From contig JAPTJF010000248.1 of assembly GCA_029339195.1 (NCBI GenBank), positions 25,412-89,411 of the forward strand: DNA of 64,000 nucleotides, in the 5' to 3' direction. Of the stretch, positions 36,349 to 48,900 are shown in pieces. The first letter of the stretch is position 1. Each line of letters begins with the position of its first letter. A model generated the notes under the pieces. It made no database searches. It worked only from the letters and a program-made list of their open reading frames with translations, and was not told where the DNA came from. The translations under genes and the position numbers were made by a program. This DNA comes from Micractinium sp. NFX-FRZ. Lineage: Eukaryota > Chlorophyta > Trebouxiophyceae > Chlorellales > Chlorellaceae.

Positions 36349-38091
36349 TCAGCAGCGGCTGTACTTGGGGGGGCTCGTGAGGATCTGAAAACATTTAAGG
36401 AAAAAGGGGGGGCGAAGAGGGGTCGGGGGTGGGTTAGCAACCGGCGGCAGGGGGGCGGGGTGAGTGGGTGGGCCCCTGTTGTGAGGGCAGGCTAGCAGCA
36501 ATCGGGGCCGGGGGCGCGGCGGGGGCGTGCAGGTTTGCAGCCGGTCAGGGGCCAAGCAAGAAAGGGGGGAAGGGGCGTGCAGGTTGGCAGGCATGGGCGG
36601 CTGGCATGGGCCCTCCTCACCTCATCCCCCCACCCGAGACCAGGACCCACCACGCCCACGCCCTCACCTGCTTGTATCCCTTGTTGACCACGGCATTCAC
36701 GTAGAGGGTCTGCTTGGACTGGCACAGCTGGAAGGCCTTGAGGGCCGCGTTGGAGGCAAACCTGCGGGGTGAGGGGAGCGGGCGGGGCGCGGGGCGGGTC
36801 GGGGCGAGTGAAGCAGCAACCAATAGGGATGCGCTGGGCTGGGTGCCCGTGGAGACGCAGTTGCGAGAGGGGGCGCGCTCTTGGATGGCCGGCAGAGTGT
36901 GGGTATAATTGGTGGGGTGGCACCCCACGGGCCTCACACGTCGGCGCTGGCGCGCTGCCCCCACAGCTCCTGCTTTCTATGCAGGGCCAGGGCAGGCGAG
37001 GCGGGTTGGGGCACCCAGAGAGCGGCCCTCTTGTGTGCACCAACTAGTGGCTGCCAACTCACTTGTAATAAATGTAGGTGTTGCACACGCCTGCAGGTGC
37101 ACGGGGCGGGAGGTTGGGTGGCATGTTGAGGGTCAGTTGTGGTACCAGCATGCTGGCAGAAGCAGGTCCGCGGGTTGGGCTGCTGCCCTGGTTGTACTGG
37201 CAGGCACGCGCTTTAGTGCGGCAGCTGGCTCTGAACGCCACACACAGGTGGGGCGGCTTCGACTGGCAGGCAGGCCTGGGCCCCAGCTGACGTGGCGGGC
37301 CCAACATCAGGCAGGTGCAAAGCACGCGGTGTCAGAGTGAGCTCACCATACTTGGCGGCGCCGCTCTTGCCGCTGCCGCGCCTGGTTTCGTTGGTCTCCA
37401 CAATGGTCACCTGCAGCCAGGGAGGCGCCAGCAGTGAATCAGTGTGGAACACACACATGTTTTCCGGCAAACCAGCCAGCCTAGTGCCGACGAGGTGCGC
37501 CCATCTGTCGGTCTGGCAGAGCCCCTGCGGAATCAGACTGTAAACCCCCAAAGCAAAGCAAAGCGTGCCCGCTGGCTGGAAGGCTGCAATGCATTGCCCC
37601 GCTCCAGCCAGGAGCCCCATGTGAGCAGGTGTGCGCTCACCTTGCTGCCGCACAGGCGGAAGAGCGTGTTCTTCAGGCCGAACAGGTTGGGGGCCTTCCA
37701 GCAGGAGCGGTTACAGTTGGTGCCGGCTGCGTGCAAGGGGAGGGGGAGGGGGACACGGTGCGGCGGCGGGTGGTGAGGTGGTCAGTCGGCGGGCCGAAAG
37801 CGAGTCTTGCAGGCGGCTGCAGTCGCGGCAAGCATTCACGCTGCTGCAAAAAACAACCGATCGGCGAGGCGGGTTGCTACGGCAGCCCAACTGCAAGCAA
37901 TGGGCGTGCGCCATTCAAGCGGCCATGGACGCGCGAACTGCCGCGAGGAAGTGCGAAACGATTTTGAAGCACGTAAAACCGGCATAAAACTCACGAGGAG
38001 GAGCGTCGTAAGCGGGAGCAGCGTGCACGGCCGAAGAGGCCAGCAGCATGATGGCGAGGGCCAGGCCCAGGGCAGCAGCGCGGTTGGCCAT
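36349..38091 (-). CDS. Small secreted six-cysteine protein, function unknown
   Basis: Six exons: 37995-38091, 37641-37726, 37347-37410, 37063-37090, 36668-36761, 36349-36384. All splice sites are GT-AG and all phases close, giving 134 residues. Residues 1 to about 24 (MANRAAALGLALAIMLL, ending VHA) are a clear signal peptide. The mature part of about 110 residues holds six cysteines in the contexts TNC, RSCW, RLCG, VCN, QLCQ and SRC, the last at the C-terminus. It is basic and contains NTYIYYK. The even Cys number fits three disulfides. I recognise no family; it could be a defensin-sized effector, an inhibitor or a wall protein. The short exons make the model less certain than the kinases, but the secretion signal and phase closure argue for a real gene. 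Confidence 0.77.
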
Positions 38092-39143
38092 GGCGGCGTG
38101 TCAGAGACTCTCTGCACCAAGTTTGGAAAAGAGCTGAAGGCAGAAGAGTGGAGATGCATGCCCTGCCGTGCCCTAAAAGCCCTCCTCGAGGGTGCGGCTG
38201 CATCTGCAGGGCCTGTGCCTGCAGATGATCGCCGAGCATCCGGAGGGCGCCTGTGCATGCAAAATGGGGTGCGATCCGAGTGTACTGAACGCTGCCAGCA
38301 CAGTGCGATCCGATGGGACGGCTGTGCAAGCAAAGGGCGACAAGGCCCCTCTGCACGGCCCCTGCTGGCCAGCCCTGGGGATGCGCACGAAGAGATGTGG
38401 GCCTGCTTACCTGAAATCTCATCTGTGACTAAAGCAAATCGCCGTGACTGTGCAAGGCTCCTCCGGGTGGGTGCTGCCCGGGGGCCCCTGGAGGTCATCG
38501 TGGTTGCACCTGCCCCCGCCGCCGTCGGGTATGTGCTTGCCGCCGCCGCCCCTTGAGCCCACCCCTCATCGTGGCACAGGCTTGGAGGGAGTGCACCACC
38601 AGACACTGCCTTGGTTCCGCTCATCATCTGTTAGACAAGTCACGAATGCTTAGACATTCAAATGCCTTGATGGCGCCGGCGAGCAGGCCATTGCTAAGCC
38701 TAGCAAGCTCGAGCAAGGCGCCAACACTGCTGAGTGTGTTTAAAGGCTTGAGACCAGAACGGAGATGGCGAACTGAGAAGCAGAGAGGGGGAGGATAAAT
38801 AAGACGCAGATTACACCTAGAAGCGTGGGGTTGAGGGAAGCCAACATGAAACTAAGGCGAGGGCGCTGCAGTCAGCTGGTCAGCCACCAACGACAGAGCA
38901 GCCTAGGGAGGGGGCGTTCGAAGAGCCAGTTGGGGGCATGTGCGAGGCATGCACAAGCCGACGTTGCGCTACATGCCGCATTAAAATGCGAGGGCGTCAG
39001 GGCTGGGCCCTGGCGGTGGGCTGCGCTGGCGCTCTGTCTGGTGGGCCCTGCAGCCGCTCGGCCAGGCCATGTGGCGCGGGGGGGTGCCTCTTGCACTCCT
39101 GCCTCTGCCGCCGCATTGGTAAGCTGCCAGCTGCAGCACGTGA
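38092..39143. other. Intergenic: surface-protein 3' flank and secreted-gene promoter
   Basis: Both flanking genes are on the minus strand. A minus-strand TGTAA lies at 38811-38815. The rest, next to the small secreted gene, should hold its promoter and 5' UTR. The 250-residue plus-strand ORF running in from 37807 has no family match and overlaps the secreted gene's first exon, so I treat it as spurious. Confidence 0.6.
38811..38815 (-). terminator. Candidate poly(A) signal of the single-pass surface protein
   Basis: TGTAA on the minus strand about 330 bases past the stop codon (39144-39146). Confidence 0.55.
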
Positions 39144-42100
39144 TCACGCGGATGCCGCCTCCAGGGTGCCCGAGATGTACATGGAGATGAAGGTGACGAA
39201 CAGAACGAAGAGGATGCCGGCCGACACATACAGCGGCAAGGTTTCAACCTGCGGGGAGGCGGGCAGCGGCGCGGTGCAAAAGTGTGGTCATGCCGGGGCT
39301 GTTGGGGCCTGAAGCGGGCCGAGGGCGGAGAGTTAACTGAACGTTCCAGACCTCCCGACGCTGACCTCTCATCCTTCCGCCCAGGCTGGCACGCACATGA
39401 CGCGCAGCTGCCGCAGCAGCAGCCGCCCACCGCCCACCGCCAGCCCGCGCATTGCCCTGCAGCAGCCGCCGCACGCACTCACCGACTTGGGCAGGCTGTT
39501 GGTGTCTTTGAGCACCGGCTTGAGCTTGTAGCGGGAGGCGGAGTCAAAAAGGAAACCGATGATGCGGGTAGACTGCTCAGCGCCGCACGACCCCGCTGCT
39601 GTGGCGTTGGAGCCGGAATCGGCAGCGGCCTGCAGGAGGTGGCGGCGCCGGTCCTTGACCGTGCCAACAACGCCGCCTTCTGGGGCGGGTGCGGCGGCTG
39701 CCACGAGTTCGTCTTGCGTCACGCCGCCGGCGTCGATGATCTCCAGGAACAGGTTGGGGGTGTGGTCGTTGAGGGAGGCGTCGGGCGTGCCTGCGGCCTC
39801 AAGCCCCGCCCTTAGCTGAGCATCCGTGAAGGCTGCACGGTGGGGGCGGGGGAGAGGGCGGTGCGGGCGGGGGGTCAGAGGCGTGGCCTTGGCCAGCCAC
39901 GGCAGGCGACAGGCAGGCGGGTTGGAGATGCAGCAAGGGGATGCAGGCGCCCCAGCCCTGAACAAACTGTGCAAGGCGCAGCGCAACACAGCGCAGCGTG
40001 TATGGCGCATGGCAGCGCGGCATCTGCTCAGCTCAGCTTGTCCCAAGCGGATGGTGCCCGGCGCCGCCCCCCTGGCGTGGGCCCCCGCCCGCCCCGCAGC
40101 TGCGCCTCACATCCGGTGTAGGACAGCGTCTCGGGGGCCCAGGGCTGGTCCGCCGTCAGGTTCATGACCAGGGGTGTGGTGACCAGGTCCACAAACACGC
40201 GCATCGTCAGTCCCAGTGGGGTGGCTATGTTGTTGTTCTCCAGCTCCCATGTGTAGGTGCCGTCCTTCCAGCCGTAGATGAGGATGGAGGACGTGCCGTT
40301 GCCCTGCGCACGCGCAAGGTTCGGGGGGGGAGGGCTCGAAGGGAGGGAGGTGGGTTGGTAGGGCAGGGTGAGGTGGGGAGGGCGCATGAGGGGCCTGGGC
40401 GCAGCTGCGGGTGAGGGTAGCAGCGTGGGATGCGCCACGAGGCAGCCTGAGGCTGCCACCGGCGGGCATGAGAGGCTGCGTGGCATGCCCCGCCGAGAGC
40501 CCAGGTGTGTGCCAGCACCAGGCGGTCACCCACAGGGCTGCCCTTCTGCTGACTCCTGGGCCGGGATACCCGTGACACGCCAGCTCCCAGCAACCAGAGC
40601 AAGGCTTCCAGCCGACTGCCGATCAACCTCTGTGAATCAAGCGAGCAGCAGTGCCGCCGCCGCCCCCGCTGGCCGGATCGCCCCACCCCTGTCCCCGGCC
40701 GGCTGCCAACCCACCGGGTTGAGCAGCCCAGTCTCCAGGATTGACACCTGGGTGCCGTCCAGCTGGGAGAAATAGATGTCTGGTGTGACGCCCGGGTGCA
40801 TGGCGTACATGTCGGGGGCAGGGGGCGTGGTGGCTGGCGGCGAGGGCGGGGCGGCGACCTGGAGGGGGTGGGGGGCAGAAAGACGAGGGTGGTTGCCGCG
40901 CAGGGGTGCAGGAAGCAAGCAGCCTGCTCCTGAGGAAGCAAAGCCAGGGGCATCTGCCAGTGCCAGTGCAGCCCGTGCTGATGAGGTCACACATATAGAC
41001 CTGCTTCATTGAACCCCCGTGCCCCTGTGCTTAACCCGGGGCTCTGCCCACTTGTAAAAGAAACAGGGCAGCACACCTGCGCGACCACCGTGGTGCCGTC
41101 TGAGAGCGGGCACATCAGGGCAGCGCCGGCGGGCTTGGCAAACTTTGCAACCACGCCGCTGCGGGCGGGGCAGGGGGCGGCAGGGGGGTGGATGCGTGTG
41201 CATGAGTGCAAGAGCGTGGGGCGGCAGGGGGGTGGATGCGTGTGCATGAGTGCGAGAGCGAGGGGCGGCAGGGGGTGGATGCGTGTGTTTGAATGCGTTA
41301 ATTACGTGCAGTAGCGGCAGCGGAGGGGCATGCCTGCCAGCAGGTGGCGCGGCATGCCGTGCGCAGGCGTACACAATAGCAGGCCGCCATGCGGGCTGTG
41401 CAATGCCCTGTGCCTATCTGATGCGGCAGCGCTTTGCTGGCGGCCATGCAGCTGACTGGGAGGCAGGCGCCCCACTCACTACCTCCAGAGCAAACCATTG
41501 AGCGCTTGATAAGATAGCGAGCAAATGCTGGCAAACAACAGCACGCAAGATTGAGCAGTCCCCGCCACCAGCAGCGCCACCCCACCGCGCCTCACATGCT
41601 GCCGTCTTTCAGGCTGGCCGCCGGGTTGGTGGAGGCGGCAATAGCGGCAGCCAACTCGTCATAGGCGAGGAGGCCAAAGCTGATGCCGTCGGGCTGGGCC
41701 TCGCTTGTGAGCGTCAGCAGCTTGGGCAGGCCAGCACTGGTGAGGACGAGGTCGACGGTGGTGGGGATGGGAGCCTCTGCGGGGTTGACGGCGGCAGGGG
41801 AGCAGCGTTGAGGCTCTGGCAGGCCAGCGTGCGCTTGTGAGGCAGGGACGCAGCGGGGGGGGGTGGGCACCACGCAACTCAAGGCCCGCCGCTCCAGGCA
41901 CGATGGCCAGGCGGCAGGCAGGCGGGAGGCAGTCGGGCACTCGCAAGAACAGGCACCCGCTCAGCTCAGCAAAGCGTGCGCGCATGCGGTGCCTGGCGGG
42001 GCACTGGCACACTGGCAGCCATTAGTATTAACCGGTGAGGCAAGCACACGCTCTGAGAAGCGGGGAGCACAGGAAGGCTCAGCCTCGAGTCACTCACGAA

Positions 42101-42597
42101 AGATGTCCACCTCCCAGCTGTACTGTTCGCCGTTGTCAATCACGCTGACCGTGCCATAGCCGCCAGCCTGCATGCAGCGGGGCAAAGCGCATGGGCGCCC
42201 GTTGTCTGAGCTGACCCCTTGGGAGTTATCGCCCCGCTGTAATGCAGTGGGCCCGTTTGCACACGCGTGCCCAGCAGACTCCCGCTGGCCCGTGTTCCCT
42301 GGAGGCCTCACCGTGTCTTTGTATGTTCCTCCATTGATGGGGCTGACGCCCGCGGTGACAAGGTCTCCAAGGAAAGAGTCTCCAGCCGCAGCGCTGGCGG
42401 TGCGCAGGCTGCTCAGCAGCAGCAGTGCAGCCACGGTGGCGGCGGCCTGAGGCTGCAGGCGCGCGATGAGCGGCAGTGCGGCAGGCAGCGGCGGTTTCAG
42501 CGGCGCGCCCTCCTTCCAACGGCGTGGGTTGCGGCAATTTGCACATTTTCGTCTGCAGGACGGGTTGCGGCCCCACCTTTGGCATTTGCATGCGCAT
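39144..42597 (-). CDS. Single-pass surface protein with two copies of an unrecognised module
   Basis: Nine exons: 42577-42597, 42312-42452, 42098-42167, 41596-41776, 41077-41158, 40715-40858, 40111-40303, 39483-39832, 39144-39248. Phases close to 428 residues. The start lies in a 7-codon exon (MRMQMPK), which splices to a hydrophobic stretch ending TASA, together a signal peptide. Module 1 (about 50-165) has YSWEVDI, LLTLTSEAQ and DELAAAIAAS. Module 2 (about 166-310) has YTWELEN, LVMNLTADQ and AQLRAGLEAAG. N-glycosylation sequons occur (NGTS, NLTA, SNATA). Near the end, PLYVSAGILFVLFVTF is the single membrane span, leaving a short cytosolic tail. Most of the protein should face outside. It shares its module with the gene at 52316. 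It is divergent from, and 323 bases from, the SulP gene. I know no family for it; the tiny first exon is inferred. Confidence 0.82.
41172..41300. repeat. Minisatellite of about 50 bases in the surface-protein gene
   Basis: Two to three units of GGGGTGGATGCGTGTGCATG with GAGTGC(A/G)AGAGCG lie in the intron upstream of exon 5 (in transcription order), starting right at its acceptor. Confidence 0.88.
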
Positions 42598-42920
42598 TTC
42601 GGGACTGGGGCCAGGGCACACGTCCTCAAAGCGCTTCCCTCGTGCGCCGCTGCCTGAGTTGGAGTTATCTCCTTGGATAATGGTCTAGACGGGGAATGCC
42701 AGTGCGCGGCAGCAGCCCGGCGTTTGCTGGCATCTTGCTGGCAGTCCGGAGGATCGATCCCTAGATTGGTACGACCACGCCATCTGCTTGCACATGCCAG
42801 CCGCCAGCCGCCCGATCGCCGCCTTTCGGCTTGTGCACATCTGTCTACTTTTAAGCCGCGTGCATAGTTGCGTGGCCAGGAAATCTCTCGCGCGTGCGCC
42901 TGTCCTGAAGCCAACGCGCC
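42598..42920. promoter_or_regulatory. Bidirectional promoter region, surface protein / SulP transporter
   Basis: Only 323 bases separate the two divergent start codons, so the promoters and 5' UTRs of both genes must share this space. The stretch has lower GC than its flanks. I see no clear TATA box. Co-regulation is an inference from the layout. Confidence 0.6.
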
Positions 42921-45900
42921 ATGGGGCTCGAGGAGGACGGCGGTAAGGTGCCGCTCGACAACGTGGAAGATGAGAGCCTGCTGGAGGAGGCGAAGCGCGT
43001 GGTGCGAGTGGAGAAGAACAGGTGAGCTCGCCTGGCATGCACAACTGCGTGGGCGAGGGCAGCGGCGCCGCCGCCTCTACACAGGTATGCCGCCCGCGCG
43101 GCCCGCCCGCCCACTCCGCCCCCTGCCCGCGTGTGCCGCACGCAGATGGACGGGGAAGAAGCTGAGCTGGTACGACTGGCTGGGCACCTTCATCCCTTTC
43201 TTCGCCTGGATCCGCACCTACAAAGTCCGGGAGTGGCTGCTGCCCGACGTCGCGGTGAGCTGCGCACCGCCGGCGGGGTGCTGCTGCCGCGGGCCCCTTG
43301 GCGCGCCTGCACCGCCTGCCTGCCTGCCTGCATGCATGCCTGCATGCATCAGCCCAGTGATTTCCACATCGCATTGACACTCGGGCAGATGCCGGGCCCC
43401 CAATGCCATGCAATGGAAGGAGCAACACAACCTGATGCCGCCGCCTGCTGCTGCTGCTGCTGCCGCACACCTGCAGGCAGGCCTGTCGGTGGCTGCCATG
43501 GTGGTGCCCCAGGTGAGGCCAGCGCAGCGGGGCACAGCATGGCACAGCATGGCACAGCGGTGCACCGGAAAGGGCGACGCAGCCTTGGTGCAGCGGGCAC
43601 CTCTTGGGCAGGCAAGCCACCCGGGGAAGCCTCCTGTGCACATGAGCTGGCATGCCCCCTGACTCTACTGCCCGCTGCCCTCCCCCCTGCCACAGGGCAT
43701 GAGCTACGCCCAAAACTTGGCCTTCTTGCCCCAGGTGTACGGTCTCTATGGCGCTTTTACCCCTTGCATTTTCTATGCCCTCCTCGGCTCCTCGCGCCAA
43801 CTGGTGAGGCAGGGCGGTTGGTTTAGTGTTTTGTGCCCCTACGTCTCCCACCCTGCCTCACTACTGTGCCCGCCAGCCTGCTTGCTTGCAAAAAGCGCCA
43901 CCCCACCGTGCTAGCACACAGGCCTCACCGCCTGCTGGCCGTGGCCCAGCCTCTGGATTGCCCGCTGCCCTGCACTCTCCTGGCCCACATGCCCCTGCCC
44001 ACCTGCTTGCCGCTCGCCTCCACCCGCCTGCCCTGCCCGCCTCCACCCGCCTGCCCCTCTCCACTGCCTAGGCCTGCCCTGCCCTGACCTGCCTGCTTTG
44101 CTGCGTGCCCCCATCGCCAGGCGGTGGGCCCCGTGGCGGTCACCTCCCTCATCCTTGGCTCCGGACTCTCCGACATCTACGGTGCGGCCGGCTGCCAAGT
44201 TTAAGCGGGACAGCCTGCAACCTGCTGCCCGCAGTGTAGCAGCGCTTGCCCCGTCAAGCAAGCAGATCCAGCCCCGCTTCTGGGGGATGACAGCCTGCTT
44301 TTGCATACAGTGTGCTAGCTCTGTTGGTGGGGCCCCAAGCCTGGCTCTCTCACAGCACCCTCCCTCCCCTTGCGCCCCATCCCCATCCCCTCCAGGCAAG
44401 TTTGCCGTGAACCCCTCCGACCCGGAGAACGCGCTGATTGCGTACAAGCAGCACCAGTACAACGTGGGAGCCATCCAAGTGGCCTTCCTGGCCGGAGTGT
44501 TCTACACCGGTGCGCGGGTGGGGCTGGGTGGAGGGCAGGCGGGAAGGAGGGAGGGAGGGAAGGAGGCAAGGAAGGGGGGATGGGGAAAGGCAGGGCGAGC
44601 CCAGCCGTGGGGAGGAGGAGGGCTGGCGCCTTGCTCGCCCGCCCCGCGCCGCTGCCAACTGCCATGCAGCGTAGGGCCTGGTCAGCCTGGGCTTGGCTTG
44701 GCTTGGCTCGTCTTGAACTGTCGCGACTTGACTGGGCTTGGCTTGCCTTGGCTCCCCTCCCCTGCAGCGGTGGGCCTGTTCCGCCTGGGCTTTGTGGTGC
44801 GCATCCTGTCCCACCCCATGATCAGCGGCTTCATGAGCGGGGCCGTGCTCATCATCGCCTCGGGGCAGGTGGGGCGGCTGGGCTAGGGTGCAACCCAGGG
44901 ATGCAATGCTGGGCTGCGGTGCAGGGGTGGTGCGCAGGAGGGACTCGGGGACTGTGCATGCGTGGCGCGCAGGGGGGGCAGCGGGGCATTGCGTGGGGGT
45001 GAGGGGACACTGCTAAGCTTAGGGCTATAAGGGGGTGCCAAGGCCTTCGGGTGTGATTTACGGGTGTGAATCGATCTTCCACCAGCAGCCACCCCCACTA
45101 CCACAACAGAGTTATTGTGCAGAAGCTTAGCATACACGCAGGAGGGCCCCCGCTCAGTGGGCAGGCTGCCCACTCTCCCCCCTGCTACGGCCAACTTGCT
45201 GCCCACCTGGCGCAGGTCAAGTACCTGGCAATGCAGATGAGCCTTCCTCGGGCTGACACCCTGCAGGGCAACCTGTACTACGGTGAGCCGGGGCGGGGTG
45301 GTGATGTGGGTGGCCGGGTGGGCAGGCAGCCCTGGTGCACCGTTGCAATGGGATGGCCCACGGCTGGGCTGCCACAGCACTGGCAGGCAGCATACGGGGG
45401 GTGGCCCTGCGTGCAAGCAGCCAAGTAAGCCTGAAGCGCCGCATGCCTGCCCCGGGACCTCGCCCTCTCTGGACTGATCACCTGACCTGCCCCCATGCGG
45501 CACCCCCTGCACGCAGTGTTCACCCCGCAGCCAAACCCCAAGGCCTGGCCCCCCGCCCCCTTCCCCTTCCAGTGGCGCCAGTTCCTCATCTTTGCATTGT
45601 GAGCTGCCCCCTGCCCGCCCGCCCGCCCGCCCGTGGCTCGCTCAGCATCTGTTGTTGCATTTCTGGTGTTGCATCTTCTGGGCCGGGGGCTTGCCTGCGG
45701 CCTCACCTTGTGCTGCTGACGTGGACCGTCATGCTGCGTGCTGCGCCATGGCCCCCACGCCAGAGCGTATGCCCCCTGCTGCCAGTGCAGCAGCACCCCT
45801 GGCTGCATGCCGTAGCCTCCCATGCAGCCATCCACTGGGTTCCACTGTGCCTGTGCTTCTCTCTCCCACCACCCCACCCCACACCCCCACGTGCCCTGCA

Positions 45901-48900
45901 GCTTCATGGCTGGCTTCTTCGTGATCAGCAAGGGCGTGGAGCTGTTGAACAGCAGGGTCATCCAACCCAAGTACAAGAGGTGGGAAGCCAGCTGGGGTGG
46001 GCCGGGCAGGGCAGGGCAGGGCAGGGTTGCTGCGTGAATTGGCTCAGCCACCCAACCCGCTTGCGAGGATGCCTCCCTGCCCGCTCGCGCCACACCCATC
46101 GGCCTGCTTCCTGCCCCGCCCCGACCCCCCTGCAGGCTGCCCTTCCTGTACCGCAACCTCGCCTTCTTCCTGCACGTCCTCTGGTCGGTCTTCAACATCT
46201 TCCTCATGTGCTACGTGGTGGTGTACGTAATCCACCCGGATGACACGCCCTGGAAGTGGCGGGAAACCGCCATGGGAGGATCCTTCCTCCTCATCCTGTT
46301 CATCATCAAGCACACCGCGCGCAGCGTGCCGTGAGTGGCGGGCCAGGGAGGGGGCTGGCAGCGGGCGCAATAGGCGGCTGGGACTGCCCGTGCTTTACCA
46401 CAACAGGAAACCAGTGTTGCCAAGTGGGGGCGTGGGGGCCGGTGCCGGCGCCGGCAGGTGCCTGCCCGTCTCCCTTTGCCACCCACGTGCTGACGTGGAG
46501 GCACCTGCCCACCTGCCTGCCCGCCTGCCCTGCCCACCCTGCAGCCGCCTCAAGTTCCTGCAGTTCCTGGGCCCCCTCATCGTCTGCATCATCTCAATCG
46601 CAATCATGAACGGCGGCAAGCTGTGAGGGGGGCACGGGGGGTGCTGGCAGCTAGGGGGTGCTGGCGGGGGGGTTGCAAAGCCGCATCGGAGCAGGGGGGC
46701 ACACACCCCCGCCCCCCCTGGGTGGGGTAGAAGCCCCACAAGCAGACCGCCCACAGGATTGCAACATCCCCGCAAACGCTGCCTGCTCCCCGCCCGCCCA
46801 GCCCGTCCCCCCGCCTCTTGCCGGCCCCTTCTGCCGCCCTGCAGCTACATTGTGAACGTGGATGACCCCACCACTCCCAAGATCAAGCCGGTGGGCCTCA
46901 TCCCCAAGGGTGAGCCCCTCTCAAAGGCAGCAGGCCGGTGGGGCCACGCTGGACCGGCTGGCGGCCAGCTGCAGCCAAGGCTGTTGAGGCTGCATCCGCT
47001 GCCGCCAGCCGGATGCTGCTGGTGCTGCAGCCACCAGCTGTGGTTGGCCGCAGCAAGGGGCACCTTGCACGGCCAGGCGGGTGTTGCACTCTTTGGACGC
47101 AGCAGCTGCAGGTGCTGCCCCCACCCTGTGTTGGCAGCTTTGGTCCGCCCCGCCACCTCCCCGCTCCTCGCGCCCCACCTGCGTTGCAGGCATGCCTCAA
47201 GTCACCGTCAGCTGGTGGTTCCCCCTCTACAACGTGGGACAGATCATCTCCCTCTCCCTCCTCATCTGCCTCATCGACGTGTGCGAGTCCGTGTCAATTG
47301 CCAAATCGCTGGCGCAGGTGCGGCGCCAGGCTGGCAGGGGTGGCAGGGGTGGCAGGGATGCGTGTGGTGGTGACAGGGCGTGGGTGGATCCCCGTGGGTT
47401 GGCGAGGCGGGGGGCGGCACGACCGCCTGCCCCCATGCCCTGCCATTCACCTCTGTGCGCCATCTTTCACACTGCAAGGCAGCAAGATACTTGTGAGTGG
47501 CCGTGTGGCGATTCGGCCATGCCACGCGCTGCTCGGTGCTTGCCTCATTCGCTCACCTGGCAGGGGCGCGCGCTCTCACCCCTGATGCTCAGCTTGACGA
47601 TCCCTGCTTGCCTGCCTGCCTGCCTGCCTGCCTACCTGTGCCTTCCCCGCCCCGCAGAAGAACCACTACCGGCTGGATGGCACGCAGGAGCTGCGGGGGC
47701 TGGGCATCGCAAACATTGCGGGCGCCGCGTTCCATGCGTGAGCACCGACGGCCTGCGCGCCTGCCTGCGCGCCTGCAGCCCCAAACAGCGCACTGCGCCC
47801 GCAATGCTGCACGCCTGCAGACCAATGCGGCAGGGCAGCCGGTGCAAGCTGACCTGGCTTTAGCCCAACATCCGGCGGGCTGCTGCTTGCTGCCACCCAC
47901 CGCAGCCTGGGCTGCATGCCGCGCACCTCCTCTTTTGTGCGCCTCCCATCACACTTCACGGCACATCACCCACCTAGCATCCGCCTGCAGGACCAACTAC
48001 GTTACACACCACTTGCCTTCCCTCCTTGACCCCACCCCCCACCCGACACCCCTGCGCCCTGCAGCTACACCACCACCGGCTCCTTCTCCCGCTCCGCCGT
48101 GAACGACAGCGTGGGAGCCAAGACGCCGCTGGCCCAGATGATCACCGGCTTCACAGTCATGCTGGTGCTGCTCTGGCTCACGCCCGTCTTCCAAAACATG
48201 AGCGCCAACGTGCAGGCAAGCTGTGTGCCCGCTCGACTTCTGCATGCACACGTGCCGCTCGCTTCTCACCCAGCCCCAACACCCCGTCCGCACACCCCTG
48301 TTGTCTCCACACTACGCTCTTGGCATCCTTTCCCCAACACCCGCCAGCCACCCTTCACCCCGCGCCCACCCTGAATCTCTCCGCCCCTGCTCTCTCTCTT
48401 GGCATCCTGCCCCAACACCCGCCGGCCTCTCTGCACCCACCGCCTCCCCTTCATCCCGCTGTGCCCCTGCAGGGCGCAATCATCATCTTTGGCATCCTGC
48501 CGCTGTTTGACGGCACCGAGGGCCTGTACCTCTGGAAGGTCTCCAAGGTGTGGCCACAGCTGTGCACAGTTACTTGCACTGGTTGTGTAGGAAACTGTTG
48601 CAGGCTGTCTCCCAGCCAAAATAGCCACAGCTGTGCTAGATAGATCTTTCTCTACTAGTTAGTGGTGATCCACGATACGATGCCACGGCACTGCGTGAGC
48701 TGCATTCCACGGCGCGGCAGGCGGGTTCGACCCGGGAGCTGCTGCGCTGACACACACACACACACACGCACGCCTGCCCCCTCCCACCGCCTGCAGTTCG
48801 ACTTCCTGGTTTGGCTCACGGGCCTGCTCATCACCGCTTTTGCCGGCGTGGAGATTGGCATCATGACCACGGTGGCGGTGTCGGTGGCGCTGGTGAGGCC

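Noticed and set aside
35440..36380. CAG-rich ORFs on the plus strand
   Set aside because: Composition reflects repeats, there is no conserved motif, and the stretch lies between two convergent 3' ends.
37807..38556. Plus-strand ORF of 249 residues
   Set aside because: It overlaps the signal-peptide exon of the minus-strand secreted gene and shows no recognisable family.
48723..48745. Possible tRNA T-arm (GGTTCGACC)
   Set aside because: No matching acceptor, D-arm or anticodon arm could be folded around it, and it lies inside a SulP intron.
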